Of a DNA stretch of 64,000 nt, positions 52,836-62,427 are shown one piece after another. The notes beneath the pieces were generated by a model. It saw only the letters and a program-made list of their open reading frames with translations, was not told where the DNA came from and did not search any database. Made by a program: the position numbers and the translations under genes. The stretch is from Nitrosopumilus sp. b1 (GTDB taxonomy: Archaea > Thermoproteota > Nitrososphaeria > Nitrososphaerales > Nitrosopumilaceae): the NCBI RefSeq assembly GCF_014078545.1, contig NZ_MU078719.1, positions 62,001 through 126,000 of the forward strand. The letters run 5' to 3'. Each line of letters begins with the position of its first letter. Positions within the stretch are counted from its first letter, which is position 1.

Positions 52836-55610
52836 ATCAACAAGTGAGTTTATTCTTCTCTTATCGTATACATTTTTTACAAAGAAGAGTGATGTTGCAA
52901 TTACTCCCATCGCGATTAGTGGTGAAGCAATTTCAGAATATCTTAATGAAAATTCTGATTCATCAATTCGTACTGTACTGGTGTTTGGCAGCTCAGTCAA
53001 CTCTACTTTTCCAAGCTTGTATGGCTTTTGTTCTACAAACCAGATGTCTTGGTTATTATCAGATGTAGTAAACTGTACCCAAGACTCTGTTGTTGGAATG
53101 GGAATCTCGATGAATTGTTTGGTATCTGGATTAAACACTCCTAGCTTGTCTACTGTATGTTCTGCAAACCAAGCGTTTTGATATCTATCAAATACGACAC
53201 CATTTGGAAATGCATCGACATCTGGAACCGAATATTTTGAAAACGTCTCTAGTTCTGGGTTAAACTTTGTAATAAAACCTCCAGCCTGGTGTTCTGCAAT
53301 CCAGATGTTTCCTTGTGCATCAAATGTCAATGTTTCAGGCGTAGAGAGAGGTGTTCTTGGCTTTATCTCTCTAATCTCACCAGTCTCTGGAATGATGTAT
53401 CCTATCTGACCTGAAACCTGCTGTGAGAACCACATCTTTCCCTTGGAATCCGATACTAGAGCAAAGGGTGCAGAGTCTGCTGTCGGAAGGATAAACTCTT
53501 CAAAGTTTTTTGTTTCCTGATCATATCGTAACAAGACATTCTTGTTTACAATTGATATCCAAATGTCATTATCCAAATCTGCAGCCAAAGAAATTGGAAA
53601 TGAATCCTGTGTAAGTGGTTTTAATTTTGGCAGCTCAACTAGTGTTACTTGTTGTGATTTTGGTTCAATAAAACCAATTTGACTTCCCGGAATGTCTGTA
53701 AACCAAATCTTTCCATCGTTATCCACTGCTAATGTAATTGATGACTTGCCATCAAATTCAAACTTTTCAAACTCCTGAGTTTCTATTGCAAACTTCCAAA
53801 CTCTTGGCGCTGATGAATCACTAATCCAAATGTTTCCTATCCCATCAAACACTGGATACAACGGAGCCCCTGGCTCTGGAAATTGATATTCTATGATATC
53901 TGCTTTGAGATCAGCTAATCTTGGTTTCACAAATAGACTCATGATTACACTTTCGTTAGCACTTTCAGTACGTTTTGCTTCAATCTCAACCTGCCAAGTG
54001 CCTGAGAATCCAAACGTGATGTCTCCTCTGAATTTTTCTCCAGAATTATTTTCACTAATCTTTTTTGTAGGAATCTCAATTGGTGACACTCCACGGTGGG
54101 GATTGGACACTTTGATCTTTACTTCATCAAGATCAGCAACAGCTTTTCCTGAAACATCTGATATTGTGACCCATATTGTATTGGAGCCTGTAACAAATGG
54201 CAAAATCTCCACATCAAATCTTATCGTATCAGAAAACTCTGATAAGATTAAACCAAAATTAATCTTCTCTGCAGAAACAGTTTGAATTTCACCTGCAGGT
54301 AGAGTTCCATTGGTAAGTAAAGCAACAACTCCTAAAAGTGCAATGCCTAAGACAGCTTCTGCCTTTAGATACTTGCTTAGTTTTTTGTGAACCTTGACAG
54401 TTTTTGATTTAATCTTAGACTCTGCATCCTTCATTACTCCAAATTGGTAATAACCACCCATGGCAATCATGGCTGCTGCAAGCAGTATCTTTGCCATGAT
54501 TAGCTTACCATAGGTTGATTCTGTAATGATTCCAATGTTGCTCTCAAGTAACCACAGCAAGGTGGGACCTGAAATAATCACTATTCCAACTGAAATTACA
54601 ATCATTATTGAGAATCTTGGTATGGCAAGAACTGACATTATCTCTCGTTTCGTTTCCTCTAATCTTGCAAAAGTTGGAAGCAGAACAAAGACAAAGAAGA
54701 TTATTCCTCCAATCCATGCGGCTGAAACCAAATTGTGTACATAGTCTAAAACAACAGCAGGCATCTGCTCACTTGCCATTCCATGTCCAAGCATTGTCGT
54801 AGTTGCAATCAGTGCCAAGGACATTATCAAAAGCGGTATCTGCTTTTTGAAAGAAAGCGCTCCCATCCTATCCATTGCAAACCAAATTCCAAGTAGGATA
54901 ACTGTGATGCCCATTCTAATCATCCATGTAAAACCAAATGATGTCTCCAATACATCAAATGCTGAAGCCTCAAGCCTTAGCGACTGGACAATTAACATCA
55001 AAATGTTTGATGCAAAAACTATGGCAAGACCAAAACCCGTAACTGATAAAAATTTCCCATGAAAAAACTCTTGTACTTTGTTCATGTCGTCTTTAATCAA
55101 ATCTTTTCTTTGTGTTCCCCACACAAACATTGATGCTATTGCAGCTCCTAAGACAATTGTTTGCCCAACTAATCCTGGAAACCTAGCACCTGCTTCGGGA
55201 AAGAAAATTAATTCAGCTGGTGACGGTGCACCTGCTGACTCGTCAATAACTACATCACCTACTCCAAAGATTATGGCATCAGAAACAAGATGTCCATCAA
55301 CCTTTGATAGAACTTTACTGGTTACCGTGTATGTGCCATCCTCAAGGGGAGGAGTTGTAACAATTAATGAATAATCTCCCTCAAAATACTTTGTATCCTT
55401 GTTATCTATTTGATTTCCATTACTGTCTAACACTTTTAGTACGCTAAAGTTTAGCTCTACTCCTTCTGAATAGTAAACAATGACTTCAGATGTTCCTGCC
55501 GCAACATTAGAAAATCTTGCCGGATTTGTTTCCTCTGTGAATGGATGAGCATATGCTAGTGGAAGACTAGTTACTGAAATTAGTAAGAGAATCATCAAAA
55601 ACTTGTTCAT
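52827..55610 (-). CDS. CopC-CopD copper protein fused to a Vgb-like beta-propeller, 927 aa
   Basis: Signal peptide ending AYA, so the mature chain would start with His (HPFTEE), as in CopC proteins where His-1 and the later DGH bind Cu. CopC domain to about 120, then about eight CopD-type membrane helices (145-430), an outer beta domain (about 455-565) and a six-bladed propeller of the virginiamycin-B-lyase type (about 580-870; GNIWISDSSAPRVWKF, GKMWFSQQ, QNAWFAEHTVDKLG), and a last membrane helix. Likely copper uptake or sensing at the membrane. Confidence 0.85.
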   Translation of the reverse strand: MNKFLMILLLISVTSLPLAYAHPFTEETNPARFSNVAAGTSEVIVYYSEGVELNFSVLKVLDSNGNQIDNKDTKYFEGDYSLIVTTPPLEDGTYTVTSKVLSKVDGHLVSDAIIFGVGDVVIDESAGAPSPAELIFFPEAGARFPGLVGQTIVLGAAIASMFVWGTQRKDLIKDDMNKVQEFFHGKFLSVTGFGLAIVFASNILMLIVQSLRLEASAFDVLETSFGFTWMIRMGITVILLGIWFAMDRMGALSFKKQIPLLIMSLALIATTTMLGHGMASEQMPAVVLDYVHNLVSAAWIGGIIFFVFVLLPTFARLEETKREIMSVLAIPRFSIMIVISVGIVIISGPTLLWLLESNIGIITESTYGKLIMAKILLAAAMIAMGGYYQFGVMKDAESKIKSKTVKVHKKLSKYLKAEAVLGIALLGVVALLTNGTLPAGEIQTVSAEKINFGLILSEFSDTIRFDVEILPFVTGSNTIWVTISDVSGKAVADLDEVKIKVSNPHRGVSPIEIPTKKISENNSGEKFRGDITFGFSGTWQVEIEAKRTESANESVIMSLFVKPRLADLKADIIEYQFPEPGAPLYPVFDGIGNIWISDSSAPRVWKFAIETQEFEKFEFDGKSSITLAVDNDGKIWFTDIPGSQIGFIEPKSQQVTLVELPKLKPLTQDSFPISLAADLDNDIWISIVNKNVLLRYDQETKNFEEFILPTADSAPFALVSDSKGKMWFSQQVSGQIGYIIPETGEIREIKPRTPLSTPETLTFDAQGNIWIAEHQAGGFITKFNPELETFSKYSVPDVDAFPNGVVFDRYQNAWFAEHTVDKLGVFNPDTKQFIEIPIPTTESWVQFTTSDNNQDIWFVEQKPYKLGKVELTELPNTSTVRIDESEFSLRYSEIASPLIAMGVIATSLFFVKNVYDKRRINSLVDSE

Positions 55611-55714
55611 TTATTATTCAATTGGCTGCTGCTAATTTAAACAATTTACATGATCTTCGATATTTGTACCAAGATACGGGAAATCTTAAAATCGATTAAA
55701 CATCAAATTAAAGT

Positions 55715-56341
55715 ATGAATCATCTTGTTTTGCTATTTGCAATTCTAATTATAGGCATGGGAGTTCCACCTGCTTTTGCCCATACTACAGTTCATGTGGA
55801 ACAATTTGAAATTGAAGTTGGATGGGGCATTGAACCACCAGTAGTAGGAATAAGAAATGACTTTGTCTTTGAGATTTCAGAGCCAGGCCCAAATGAAGGA
55901 GTAAAATCTGGTGTAATCAATGCGTTTAGAAATCTAGAGGCAACTGCAAAGTTTGGCGGCATAACCAAAGTTCTTGATATCAATTCTGATCCAAGACCAG
56001 GTCATTACTACTCTTCAGTTATTCCAACAAAGACGGGTTCCATCTTAATTGACATAAAGGGAGAAATCAATGGCGTACCAATTGATGTTGAAATTCCCGT
56101 AGAGGATGTGGAAACTACAGCTGTTCTTGACTTTCCACCGTCTACTGGTTCATCTAATCAAGACATTACATCAATGAAAAATGCAATATCATCTCTGCAA
56201 AAAGAAATTAACTCTTTGAAAACTGGCTCTGGAGCTAACTTGGATAATGTTGGACCTGCATATGACTTTGCAATATTTGGATTATCACTTGGAGCTGCCG
56301 GTGTAGTACTAGCCGTAGTAGCAATGATAAAAAGAAAATAA
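55715..56341 (+). CDS. Membrane-anchored surface protein, 208 aa
   Basis: Signal peptide ending AFA/HTTVHVEQFEIE, so the mature N-terminus is predicted to be His with a second His at position 5. A beta-sandwich domain, a coiled coil (about 145-165) and a C-terminal membrane helix (about 180-203) follow. Divergent from the CopC/CopD gene, so possibly related to copper handling. No family recognised with certainty. Confidence 0.65.
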   Translation: MNHLVLLFAILIIGMGVPPAFAHTTVHVEQFEIEVGWGIEPPVVGIRNDFVFEISEPGPNEGVKSGVINAFRNLEATAKFGGITKVLDINSDPRPGHYYSSVIPTKTGSILIDIKGEINGVPIDVEIPVEDVETTAVLDFPPSTGSSNQDITSMKNAISSLQKEINSLKTGSGANLDNVGPAYDFAIFGLSLGAAGVVLAVVAMIKRK

Positions 56342-56355
56342 GAAAGAGAAAATTC

Positions 56356-57258
56356 CTATAGTCTTGGAATAACTCTAGATTTTGCAGTTACTGCGATGAT
56401 GCTGATTATGGCAACACTGAGTATCAACATTGTAATTGCACCAAACTCTGGAACAACTTTTGTAAATACTACTTTTTCACCGATTGGGCCAGTTCTTGTA
56501 CTAAGCTCACCTACTCCAAGTCCTTGTAGTGTAATTTCAACATCTACTGGATCTGCAGTTTTTAATGCTGCTGTAGTGTGAGAACCTGTTCCTTCGTGGT
56601 GATGTGCACCCATATCATCGAGTACAACTTCACCATTTTGTGTTACTTTGATATCATGGTTTAGATGTTCTACTGTCATACCATTAGGATCTTTTACCTC
56701 AAGAGAAATTTCTAGTCCTGCACCTGCTGCTGGTTTGTCAGCCCAGATCATTACTGAATATCCGCTTGCGGTCATTCCCATAGCTGAGGCATCTCCTTCC
56801 ATGTGCATCATTCCGTCACCGTGATCATCACCGTGATGATCATCTTCCATTTCTTCGGCTTGTACGTGTACAATGCCTACCATCCATGGATGTACTTGAC
56901 AAAAGTATGGGTAATCACCTGCAACTTCAAACTTGTGAGAGAATGAATTGCCTGCTGTAAAGAAGCCACTGTCAAATCCATTTGGATAATCAACTCCAAC
57001 TAGATCCTTGTCTTCATTTAGATCTCCAGCAGTTACTGTGTGACCTGCGTCATCATTTACCCATGTTACTTCGCCACCAACATCGATGGTTACTTCATAT
57101 GGAATGTAACATTCGTTTGTTTCTTCACAACCTGGTACACTAGAACCCATACCCATTTCAACTGTAGCAGTTGCATGGTCAGCAAATGCTGATGGGACTA
57201 TTGCGCCAGCCATTATTGCAAAGAGAACGAAGATTGAGCTAATAGCTATTGTCTTCAT
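56356..57258 (-). CDS. Cupredoxin (plastocyanin-like) with PEFG sorting signal
   Basis: Signal peptide (ending AFA/DHATA), then a blue-copper domain with the ligand set His (DDAGHTVTAGD), Cys, His and Met (YFCQVHPWM). A His/Asp/Met-rich linker (HHGDDHGDGMMHME) could bind extra metal; a second beta domain and VVPEFGAITMLILSVAIISI plus a basic tail form a PEFG signal. It is anchored on the outer membrane face and probably carries electrons or copper in ammonia oxidation. Confidence 0.9.
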   Translation of the reverse strand: MKTIAISSIFVLFAIMAGAIVPSAFADHATATVEMGMGSSVPGCEETNECYIPYEVTIDVGGEVTWVNDDAGHTVTAGDLNEDKDLVGVDYPNGFDSGFFTAGNSFSHKFEVAGDYPYFCQVHPWMVGIVHVQAEEMEDDHHGDDHGDGMMHMEGDASAMGMTASGYSVMIWADKPAAGAGLEISLEVKDPNGMTVEHLNHDIKVTQNGEVVLDDMGAHHHEGTGSHTTAALKTADPVDVEITLQGLGVGELSTRTGPIGEKVVFTKVVPEFGAITMLILSVAIISIIAVTAKSRVIPRL

Positions 57259-57317
57259 TGCTTCAATACCCCTTCCAGTAACATAAAAACCTCTCCTAGG
57301 ATTATTACAAGTGACGG

Positions 57318-58139
57318 CTATTTTCTTCTAAATTGGTACACTTTTAGAACTGCAAAAGTTGGTAAGCCTATATAGATTCCAGCATTTAGCATAATGATAC
57401 CAATTCCATAACCTAACATCTCTTCTTCAGAATCAACATCGACATGATTCAAAATTGATAGTGTGGATAACATTGGAGTAATTGCAAGCTTTACTGTTTC
57501 TTTGAATATGGGATTTTCTCGCTCATAGTCAGCTATTGTTGGTGAAAATGAATAGTACAACTGGTTGAATCCTGTCATAAATGCAGTACCTGAATGAGTA
57601 GATAATACTACATTATCTCTAATATCTCGTAGCTGTTGCACCTGTGGTGCAAGCTCAGATCCAAATGCTGCAGTAGCGATAAGACACCCTCCACCTTCTT
57701 TTCCATCAGATATTGGTGGCATAGATTGTGATGCTTCTTCACCAACGGCAACTGCAAAAGTTACAGTCTCTAATGGAATTGGCTGAAACAAAATTCCTTC
57801 AACTTCGATCACTGCGTCATAAGTTCCCTTTTGTCCAAATTCCACTGGGATTGTTACGGAACCAGTAGAAGTATGTGTTAGTGGTATTGGCCCAAACATG
57901 GTAACGCCATCTTTGAGAACTGTTAATCTGTAATCAATATGCTCCTGAACGGTATTTGTAGTTGGATTTAGGAAATCAATGCTTAGCTTTGTGATATCTC
58001 CTGGATTAGGACTTGCAGGAGAAGTTGAAAAATCAACATTTAACGTTCCTTGATCGGTTGGAAGTACCTGCGAGTTTAATTGTGCAAATGCTGGAGATAT
58101 AAGAAAAGATGCAAACAAAATTGCTAGTAGAATTTTCAC
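57318..58139 (-). CDS. Secreted protein with CFI-box-type C-terminal domain, 273 aa
   Basis: Signal peptide (to AFAQ), a beta-sandwich (about 25-135), then GGGCLIATAAFGSELAPQVQQLRDIRDNVVL and FNQLYYSFSPTIADYERENP, the pattern of CFI-box-CTERM domains on secreted proteins, and a final membrane helix (about 245-265). Function unknown. Minus strand, downstream of and co-directional with nothing obvious; its promoter faces the 58246 gene. Confidence 0.7.
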   Translation of the reverse strand: MKILLAILFASFLISPAFAQLNSQVLPTDQGTLNVDFSTSPASPNPGDITKLSIDFLNPTTNTVQEHIDYRLTVLKDGVTMFGPIPLTHTSTGSVTIPVEFGQKGTYDAVIEVEGILFQPIPLETVTFAVAVGEEASQSMPPISDGKEGGGCLIATAAFGSELAPQVQQLRDIRDNVVLSTHSGTAFMTGFNQLYYSFSPTIADYERENPIFKETVKLAITPMLSTLSILNHVDVDSEEEMLGYGIGIIMLNAGIYIGLPTFAVLKVYQFRRK

Positions 58140-58211
58140 AAGTCATTTTACTCTATACCAGATATAATAATTTGCCATGATGTCAGTGTTAAAAGTGATA
58201 AATTCGTCGTA

Positions 58212-58224
58212 TACTTAAATAAGG
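58212..58224 (+). promoter_or_regulatory. TATA box of the 58246 gene
   Basis: TACTTAAATAAGG centred about 28 nt before the TTG start, fitting a leaderless TTG-started transcript. Confidence 0.6.
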
Positions 58225-58245
58225 AATTTTGACTATTTACTTTAG

Positions 58246-59910
58246 TTGTCATCAAAATTACCAATGCTTATTGCACTAGCTGCAATTATCGCAGTTCCAT
58301 ACATCGTAGATAATGCATTTGCACATGGACTAGGAGGAGACATGGCTCCACCAATAAGCTTTGGTGGAATGGAAGTGACAGTTAGCACTGAACTTAGTCC
58401 TTCAGATATTACTGTCGGTGAAGTCAATGAGGCTAACATGAAAGTTCGTTTCTTTGACACCCTTACTGATACTACATTTGAAAAAGTCACATACCGTGTA
58501 GAAGTCTGGCGTAGTGGTGATCTGTTAGCACGAAACCTGTTTTATGATCTTGATGGAATTCTAAATATCAAGATTCAACCAGTTTTAGGATGCACTGAAA
58601 ATGACCTTTGGAGATGTACATCTTACTTTGGTTCACAACACGTTAGTGCACCTGGAGCACTGTTTGTAGAAAATGAAGGAAGACCCACCGTAAAGGGACC
58701 GATTTTTGATAAAGGTGGATTGTATAACATTAGAGTCGACATTGAAGGTGCAACCAGTCCAAAAACACAACTAGCACAGATTCTCAGTTATGATACCTTT
58801 GTTAGTGTTGCACAGGAGCAGGACTTTATGATTAATGCATATGCACAAGAAGTACCTGTGATTGTAAAAACATACTATGATCACGTTGATAATTTCTCAT
58901 ATGATACCAAAGATGATTCCATTTCATTTGATATGCCATTTGACTGGGATCCAGAATATGTCAGCCTAGTGCAAGTCGTTCACGAGGAAATCAGAGTTCC
59001 AAAGAGTTTTGCTCCTTATTCAGAAGGCAAACAATTCAAAGGATTTGTCAATGGCGTAGAAGTCGATAATCGCGTATTATTGTTAGATCCCTATTCCTAT
59101 GAAGATTCAAACGTTGTTCATTTTCTTGTAACTGGCGCTGAACTTGAACGAATCAACAACGAATTAGGACCTGCAAATCAAAAAAGCGACATCATGAAAT
59201 TTGAACTAGTCCCTCAAAGTGAAGTACAAAAAAATTCAATTGAGTTTTATCTAGTCAAACAAGACTCTGGAGCTAAATCTGGAACCAACGTTAACATCTC
59301 TTGGGATAGTCGATATGGAGTCAACGATGAAATTCCATTTGAGTTTACATTCTTTGATGAAAAAGGAAATCTCCTAAAGGATGTTCGTTATGCATACTAT
59401 GTAATTGATTCTAAAAATAAAATTGTAACATCTGGAGGAACTGATCTCCAACAAGCTGATGGCATTGTAGCCTCTGAGGGAATCGATATCCAAAAAATCA
59501 AGCTCCCAAAACAGGACAGCTACAGAATTGATGTTGCTCTGTTAGGTCTGGGAATAAACTTTGAACAAAAATATGCTGGAATTGGCTCTGGACTAATTGA
59601 AGTAGGTCCTAGCACTGGAATGTCTGCCCCAAAAACATCTGCAGTGTCCATTCCTAACTGGGTTAGAAACAATGCTGGATGGTGGGCTGATGGACAAATT
59701 GGGGATTCTGATTTTGCATCAGGCATTGAATACATGATCAAAGAAAAAATCATCAAGGTCCCCCAAACTCAAAGTAAGGGAACTGGAGAATCCGTGATTC
59801 CTGATTGGGTTAGAAACAATGCGGGCTGGTGGTCAGAAGGTCTAATTTCTGATGAAGATTTTGCAAACGGTCTACAATTCTTGATTGCAAACGGTATAAT
59901 TTCAGTTTAG
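58246..59910 (+). CDS. Secreted surface protein with two C-terminal WVRNNAGWW repeats, 554 aa
   Basis: Signal peptide ending [10 protein letters not shown], so again a predicted mature N-terminal His. A long beta-rich body resembles the protein at 51480 (FDMPFDW, VVHEE). Two C-terminal repeats, [17 protein letters not shown] and [17 protein letters not shown], belong to a repeat common on thaumarchaeal surface proteins. No membrane tail, so it is probably held by other surface proteins. TTG start with good TATA spacing. Confidence 0.75.
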   Translation: MSSKLPMLIALAAIIAVPYIVDNAFAHGLGGDMAPPISFGGMEVTVSTELSPSDITVGEVNEANMKVRFFDTLTDTTFEKVTYRVEVWRSGDLLARNLFYDLDGILNIKIQPVLGCTENDLWRCTSYFGSQHVSAPGALFVENEGRPTVKGPIFDKGGLYNIRVDIEGATSPKTQLAQILSYDTFVSVAQEQDFMINAYAQEVPVIVKTYYDHVDNFSYDTKDDSISFDMPFDWDPEYVSLVQVVHEEIRVPKSFAPYSEGKQFKGFVNGVEVDNRVLLLDPYSYEDSNVVHFLVTGAELERINNELGPANQKSDIMKFELVPQSEVQKNSIEFYLVKQDSGAKSGTNVNISWDSRYGVNDEIPFEFTFFDEKGNLLKDVRYAYYVIDSKNKIVTSGGTDLQQADGIVASEGIDIQKIKLPKQDSYRIDVALLGLGINFEQKYAGIGSGLIEVGPSTGMSAPKTSAVSIPNWVRNNAGWWADGQIGDSDFASGIEYMIKEKIIKVPQTQSKGTGESVIPDWVRNNAGWWSEGLISDEDFANGLQFLIANGIISV

Positions 59911-59925
59911 AAAAAAGGTGATACT

Positions 59926-60132
59926 ATGCGAGACATTAATGATATCATGCCAAAGATTCCCAACATGAAATGGGGCGCTTTACTCAACAAAGCTCCTACA
60001 AATGACAAAGTCGAGCAGATGAACAAAATCTTTCCTCACAACGGAAAATGGCATACAGTGTTTGAGGAAGAGGATCAGGTAGTAATTGATGGAAAACGAA
60101 TCTGGAAAAAAGAGCCTGAAAAGTGGACATAA
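59926..60132 (+). CDS. Small conserved hypothetical protein, 68 aa
   Basis: Soluble, basic and Trp-rich (MKWGALLNK, GKWHTVFEEEDQVVIDGKRIWKKEPEKW). It follows the surface-protein gene by 15 nt, with an AAGGTGAT ribosome binding site, so probably co-transcribed. Family not recognised. Confidence 0.6.
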   Translation: MRDINDIMPKIPNMKWGALLNKAPTNDKVEQMNKIFPHNGKWHTVFEEEDQVVIDGKRIWKKEPEKWT

Positions 60133-60149
60133 TAGACTGATCGGTTGCT

Positions 60150-60169
60150 AGCCTGTTCGAAACTGACAA
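60150..60169 (+). promoter_or_regulatory. Possible motility-type dyad, second CheY-like gene
   Basis: AGCCTG-TTCGAAAC-TGACAA keeps only part of the consensus (TG-TTCG and GACA), but the TTG at 60208 lies 38 nt later. An AT-rich TATA-like run (60178-60189) overlaps. Confidence 0.25.
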
Positions 60170-60207
60170 ATATTTTGTTAATAATATAGAATTGTGATGA
60201 TTCTCAC

Positions 60208-60558
60208 TTGGCCAAAGTAATGGTAGCTGATGATTCAGAATCAATTCGAGTATTGCTCCGAGATGTTATTGCTATGGGAAAACACGAGCTGGTTGCAGAA
60301 GCAATAGACGGTCAAGATACAATTGACAAATTTAACAAATTCAAACCCGATGTCTTGCTTTTAGATCTGGCCATGCCAAAAAAAGATGGTATTACAATTT
60401 TGCGTGAGCTAATGCCAAAAAACCCCAATCTTAAAGTGATTATTGTCACTGCAAATGGAACTGAAAAAATTATTTCAGAATGTATGGATGCTGGCGCAAC
60501 AGATTATGTAGCAAAACCATTTCAGCCAAAGGAAATATTAGAAAAAATTACAAATTAA
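60208..60558 (+). CDS. CheY-like response regulator
   Basis: 116-residue stand-alone receiver: ADDSESI acidic pair, phospho-Asp in LLLDLAMPKKDG, Thr in IVTANG, Lys in VAKPF. Complete active site. No output domain, so it acts by protein contact. Not next to a kinase; may work with the chemotaxis system. TTG start. Confidence 0.88.
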   Translation: MAKVMVADDSESIRVLLRDVIAMGKHELVAEAIDGQDTIDKFNKFKPDVLLLDLAMPKKDGITILRELMPKNPNLKVIIVTANGTEKIISECMDAGATDYVAKPFQPKEILEKITN

Positions 60559-60957
60559 TTATCTGTGCTCAAATCTGTCCCACGGAAAAACAATGTACTC
60601 ATCTCCATCTGTCATCTTTGCATAAACTAGTTGCTTTGGAAGTTTTTTTCCTCTTCTCGCAAAAATGGTAGCATAAATCATATCCTCTAGACTCTCAGCC
60701 TTTGGCGAAATCTTTTCAAAAGTATTTCCTGTATCATAGATATCATCAACAAATAAGGAATCTTTTGGAATGACATTTCTATCAACAAGAATTTTTTTAA
60801 TTCCTAGTCTGTCGGCAAGTAATCTTGCTGGAACCAAACCTCCCCTGCTGATAGTCGAAATACTCTGAAAACTAATTCCTAAACTCTTGATTGAATTTTC
60901 TAGTACAGAGCAATACGATTCAATTTCTTCCCATGTGACATTCTTTTTTGGTGGCAT
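60559..60957 (-). CDS. Phosphoribosyltransferase (xanthine/guanine type)
   Basis: About 132 residues with the PRPP loop SLFVDDIYDTGNT and ISRGGLVPARLLADRLG, typical of type I PRTases of the xanthine-guanine group. Salvages a purine base to its nucleotide. The longer frame (to 61011) would overlap the upstream gene; the ATG at 60957 lies 5 bases after its end and is preferred. Confidence 0.85.
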   Translation of the reverse strand: MPPKKNVTWEEIESYCSVLENSIKSLGISFQSISTISRGGLVPARLLADRLGIKKILVDRNVIPKDSLFVDDIYDTGNTFEKISPKAESLEDMIYATIFARRGKKLPKQLVYAKMTDGDEYIVFPWDRFEHR

Positions 60958-60961
60958 TTGA

Positions 60962-61969
60962 CTAGATCTTGACTGCACCTGGCTTTCTAAATGATCTTTT
61001 TCCTTTTCCATACATCATGTATAGAACTGCAATAATTGCCAAGGCACCAGGAATGGTAATTATTAAAATCAATATCTCATATTGCAATTCAACTCTTTTT
61101 GCAGGCTGAACAACAATCTCATGATGCTCTTGTTTTTGCGTATTGTCATAAACCATAGCAGTAAAAACTATGGTTCTCATGGACAGATCAGCTGCTGGCC
61201 CCCTTGCAGCGCTTTCAATACCTGAGCTTCCAGCACTTTCTATGTTTTCAAATCTTATCTCAATTGGACCTGGCTTGTCAAAAATATAATTTCTGTAATC
61301 ACCTCCAACTGAGGTCAATCCCTCGTCACGAAATATCTCTACGTCACTTTGAAGTAAAATGAAATTATATTTCATCTTATCAAGATTAGAATTTGTTGCT
61401 GGATCATAGGTGTGATAAATGAAGGCAACTTTTTCATGTGTTAGAATTACATCAGGTTCCCAAGTAAGATCAAGCTCTACTAGACCATCATGAGTATACC
61501 CAATTATAGGAAATTCGTCAATCTTTTGACCATTTGCATCATGAGGATAATTTGGAATAGACTCTCCAACAAAGACAACTCCTTCCATCCAAGGATGGAT
61601 TGTACAATAATAATTGAATAATCCTGTATTCAAAAAAGTAAAAGACCATGATTCATCTTTTAGAAATCTTCCACTATCAAATACTCCAGATGGCTCACCA
61701 AACTTTGTTCCGCTCATCCACCCAAACCTTCCAGTCCCTTGACCACTTGTTACAGTATGGCCTTCTCTATCATCATTAATCCAAGTTACAGTATCGCCAG
61801 CATTGATTGCAACTACTGGTGGCTCAAACCAATTATCTACAGGTGTATCAAATGTTGGATCATATGCACCAAAAGGAATACTAACAAAATATTCTTCTGC
61901 TGATGCAAAGCTTACTAGATTAACTACGGCAAAAGAGGAAACTAAAATTATAAACAAGAACGTCTTCAT
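60962..61969 (-). CDS. Membrane-anchored cupredoxin with extra beta domain
   Basis: Signal peptide (SFASA/EEYF), a blue-copper domain with His (EGHTVTSGQG) and Cys-His-Met (YYCTIHPWM), a second beta domain (about 175-285) resembling the last domain of the 51480 protein, and a C-terminal membrane helix (about 308-328) with a basic tail. Outer-surface electron or copper carrier. Start at 61969 rather than 61984: the TATA-like TTTATGTA near 61993-62000 fits a leaderless ATG there. Confidence 0.85.
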   Translation of the reverse strand: MKTFLFIILVSSFAVVNLVSFASAEEYFVSIPFGAYDPTFDTPVDNWFEPPVVAINAGDTVTWINDDREGHTVTSGQGTGRFGWMSGTKFGEPSGVFDSGRFLKDESWSFTFLNTGLFNYYCTIHPWMEGVVFVGESIPNYPHDANGQKIDEFPIIGYTHDGLVELDLTWEPDVILTHEKVAFIYHTYDPATNSNLDKMKYNFILLQSDVEIFRDEGLTSVGGDYRNYIFDKPGPIEIRFENIESAGSSGIESAARGPAADLSMRTIVFTAMVYDNTQKQEHHEIVVQPAKRVELQYEILILIITIPGALAIIAVLYMMYGKGKRSFRKPGAVKI

Positions 61970-62031
61970 TATCGAAAATCTCACTTTTTCTTTACATAAA
62001 TCATGCTCATGATTTTAGTTCTGATTATTAG

Positions 62032-62049
62032 TATTGATAATTATCAATA
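62032..62049. promoter_or_regulatory. 18-bp perfect palindrome between cupredoxin and PII genes
   Basis: TATTGATAATTATCAATA, flanked by a second inverted pair TGATTAT (62022-62028) and ATAATCA (62059-62065). It lies between two divergent promoters, so it is a likely operator for one or both genes. Confidence 0.6.
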
Positions 62050-62103
62050 TCAGATTCGATAATCAAATGTTCACTTTAAAGAAGATTAATCTCTAAACTC
62101 CTT

Positions 62104-62427
62104 ATGAAAAAGATTGAAGCCATTGTTCGCAGCGAGGTTGCAAAAAATGTTGCTAACGAACTACACAGAAATAACATTGATGGAGTAACCTTGATTCAAT
62201 CCTTGGGAAAGGGGTCTGGAGAGCGTCCTTGGATAGGAGGAGAACATGGTCACAGAATTGAATTTAATGCAGTTGATGTGATTATTACCATAGTGGATGA
62301 CACCAAAGTATCTTCTACGATAGCTCTTATCTCTAAAATAGCACACACTGGAGAAAGAGGTGATGGAGTAATTTTTGTATCTAACATAGAGGATGCTTAT
62401 AGCATAACTACAAACAAGAAAATTTAG
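62104..62427 (+). CDS. PII-family nitrogen regulator
   Basis: 107 residues with the PII ferredoxin-like fold and the signature THTGERGDGVIFV-like loop (IAHTGERGDGVIFV). The T-loop is unusual: KGSGERPWIGGEHGHRIEF, without the modified Tyr of bacterial GlnB and with a Trp and His pair. It probably binds ATP/2-oxoglutarate and acts on an ammonium transporter or enzyme, possibly the Amt in this window. Divergent from the cupredoxin gene. Confidence 0.88.
   Translation: MKKIEAIVRSEVAKNVANELHRNNIDGVTLIQSLGKGSGERPWIGGEHGHRIEFNAVDVIITIVDDTKVSSTIALISKIAHTGERGDGVIFVSNIEDAYSITTNKKI

Noticed and set aside
60197-60220. Mini-ORF MILTWPK overlapping the start of the second CheY-like gene.
   Set aside because: The TATA spacing favours direct start at TTG 60208; the ORF may be chance.
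60958-61011. Longer N-terminus of the phosphoribosyltransferase.
   Set aside because: Would overlap the upstream cupredoxin gene by 50 bp, and the added residues are low complexity.
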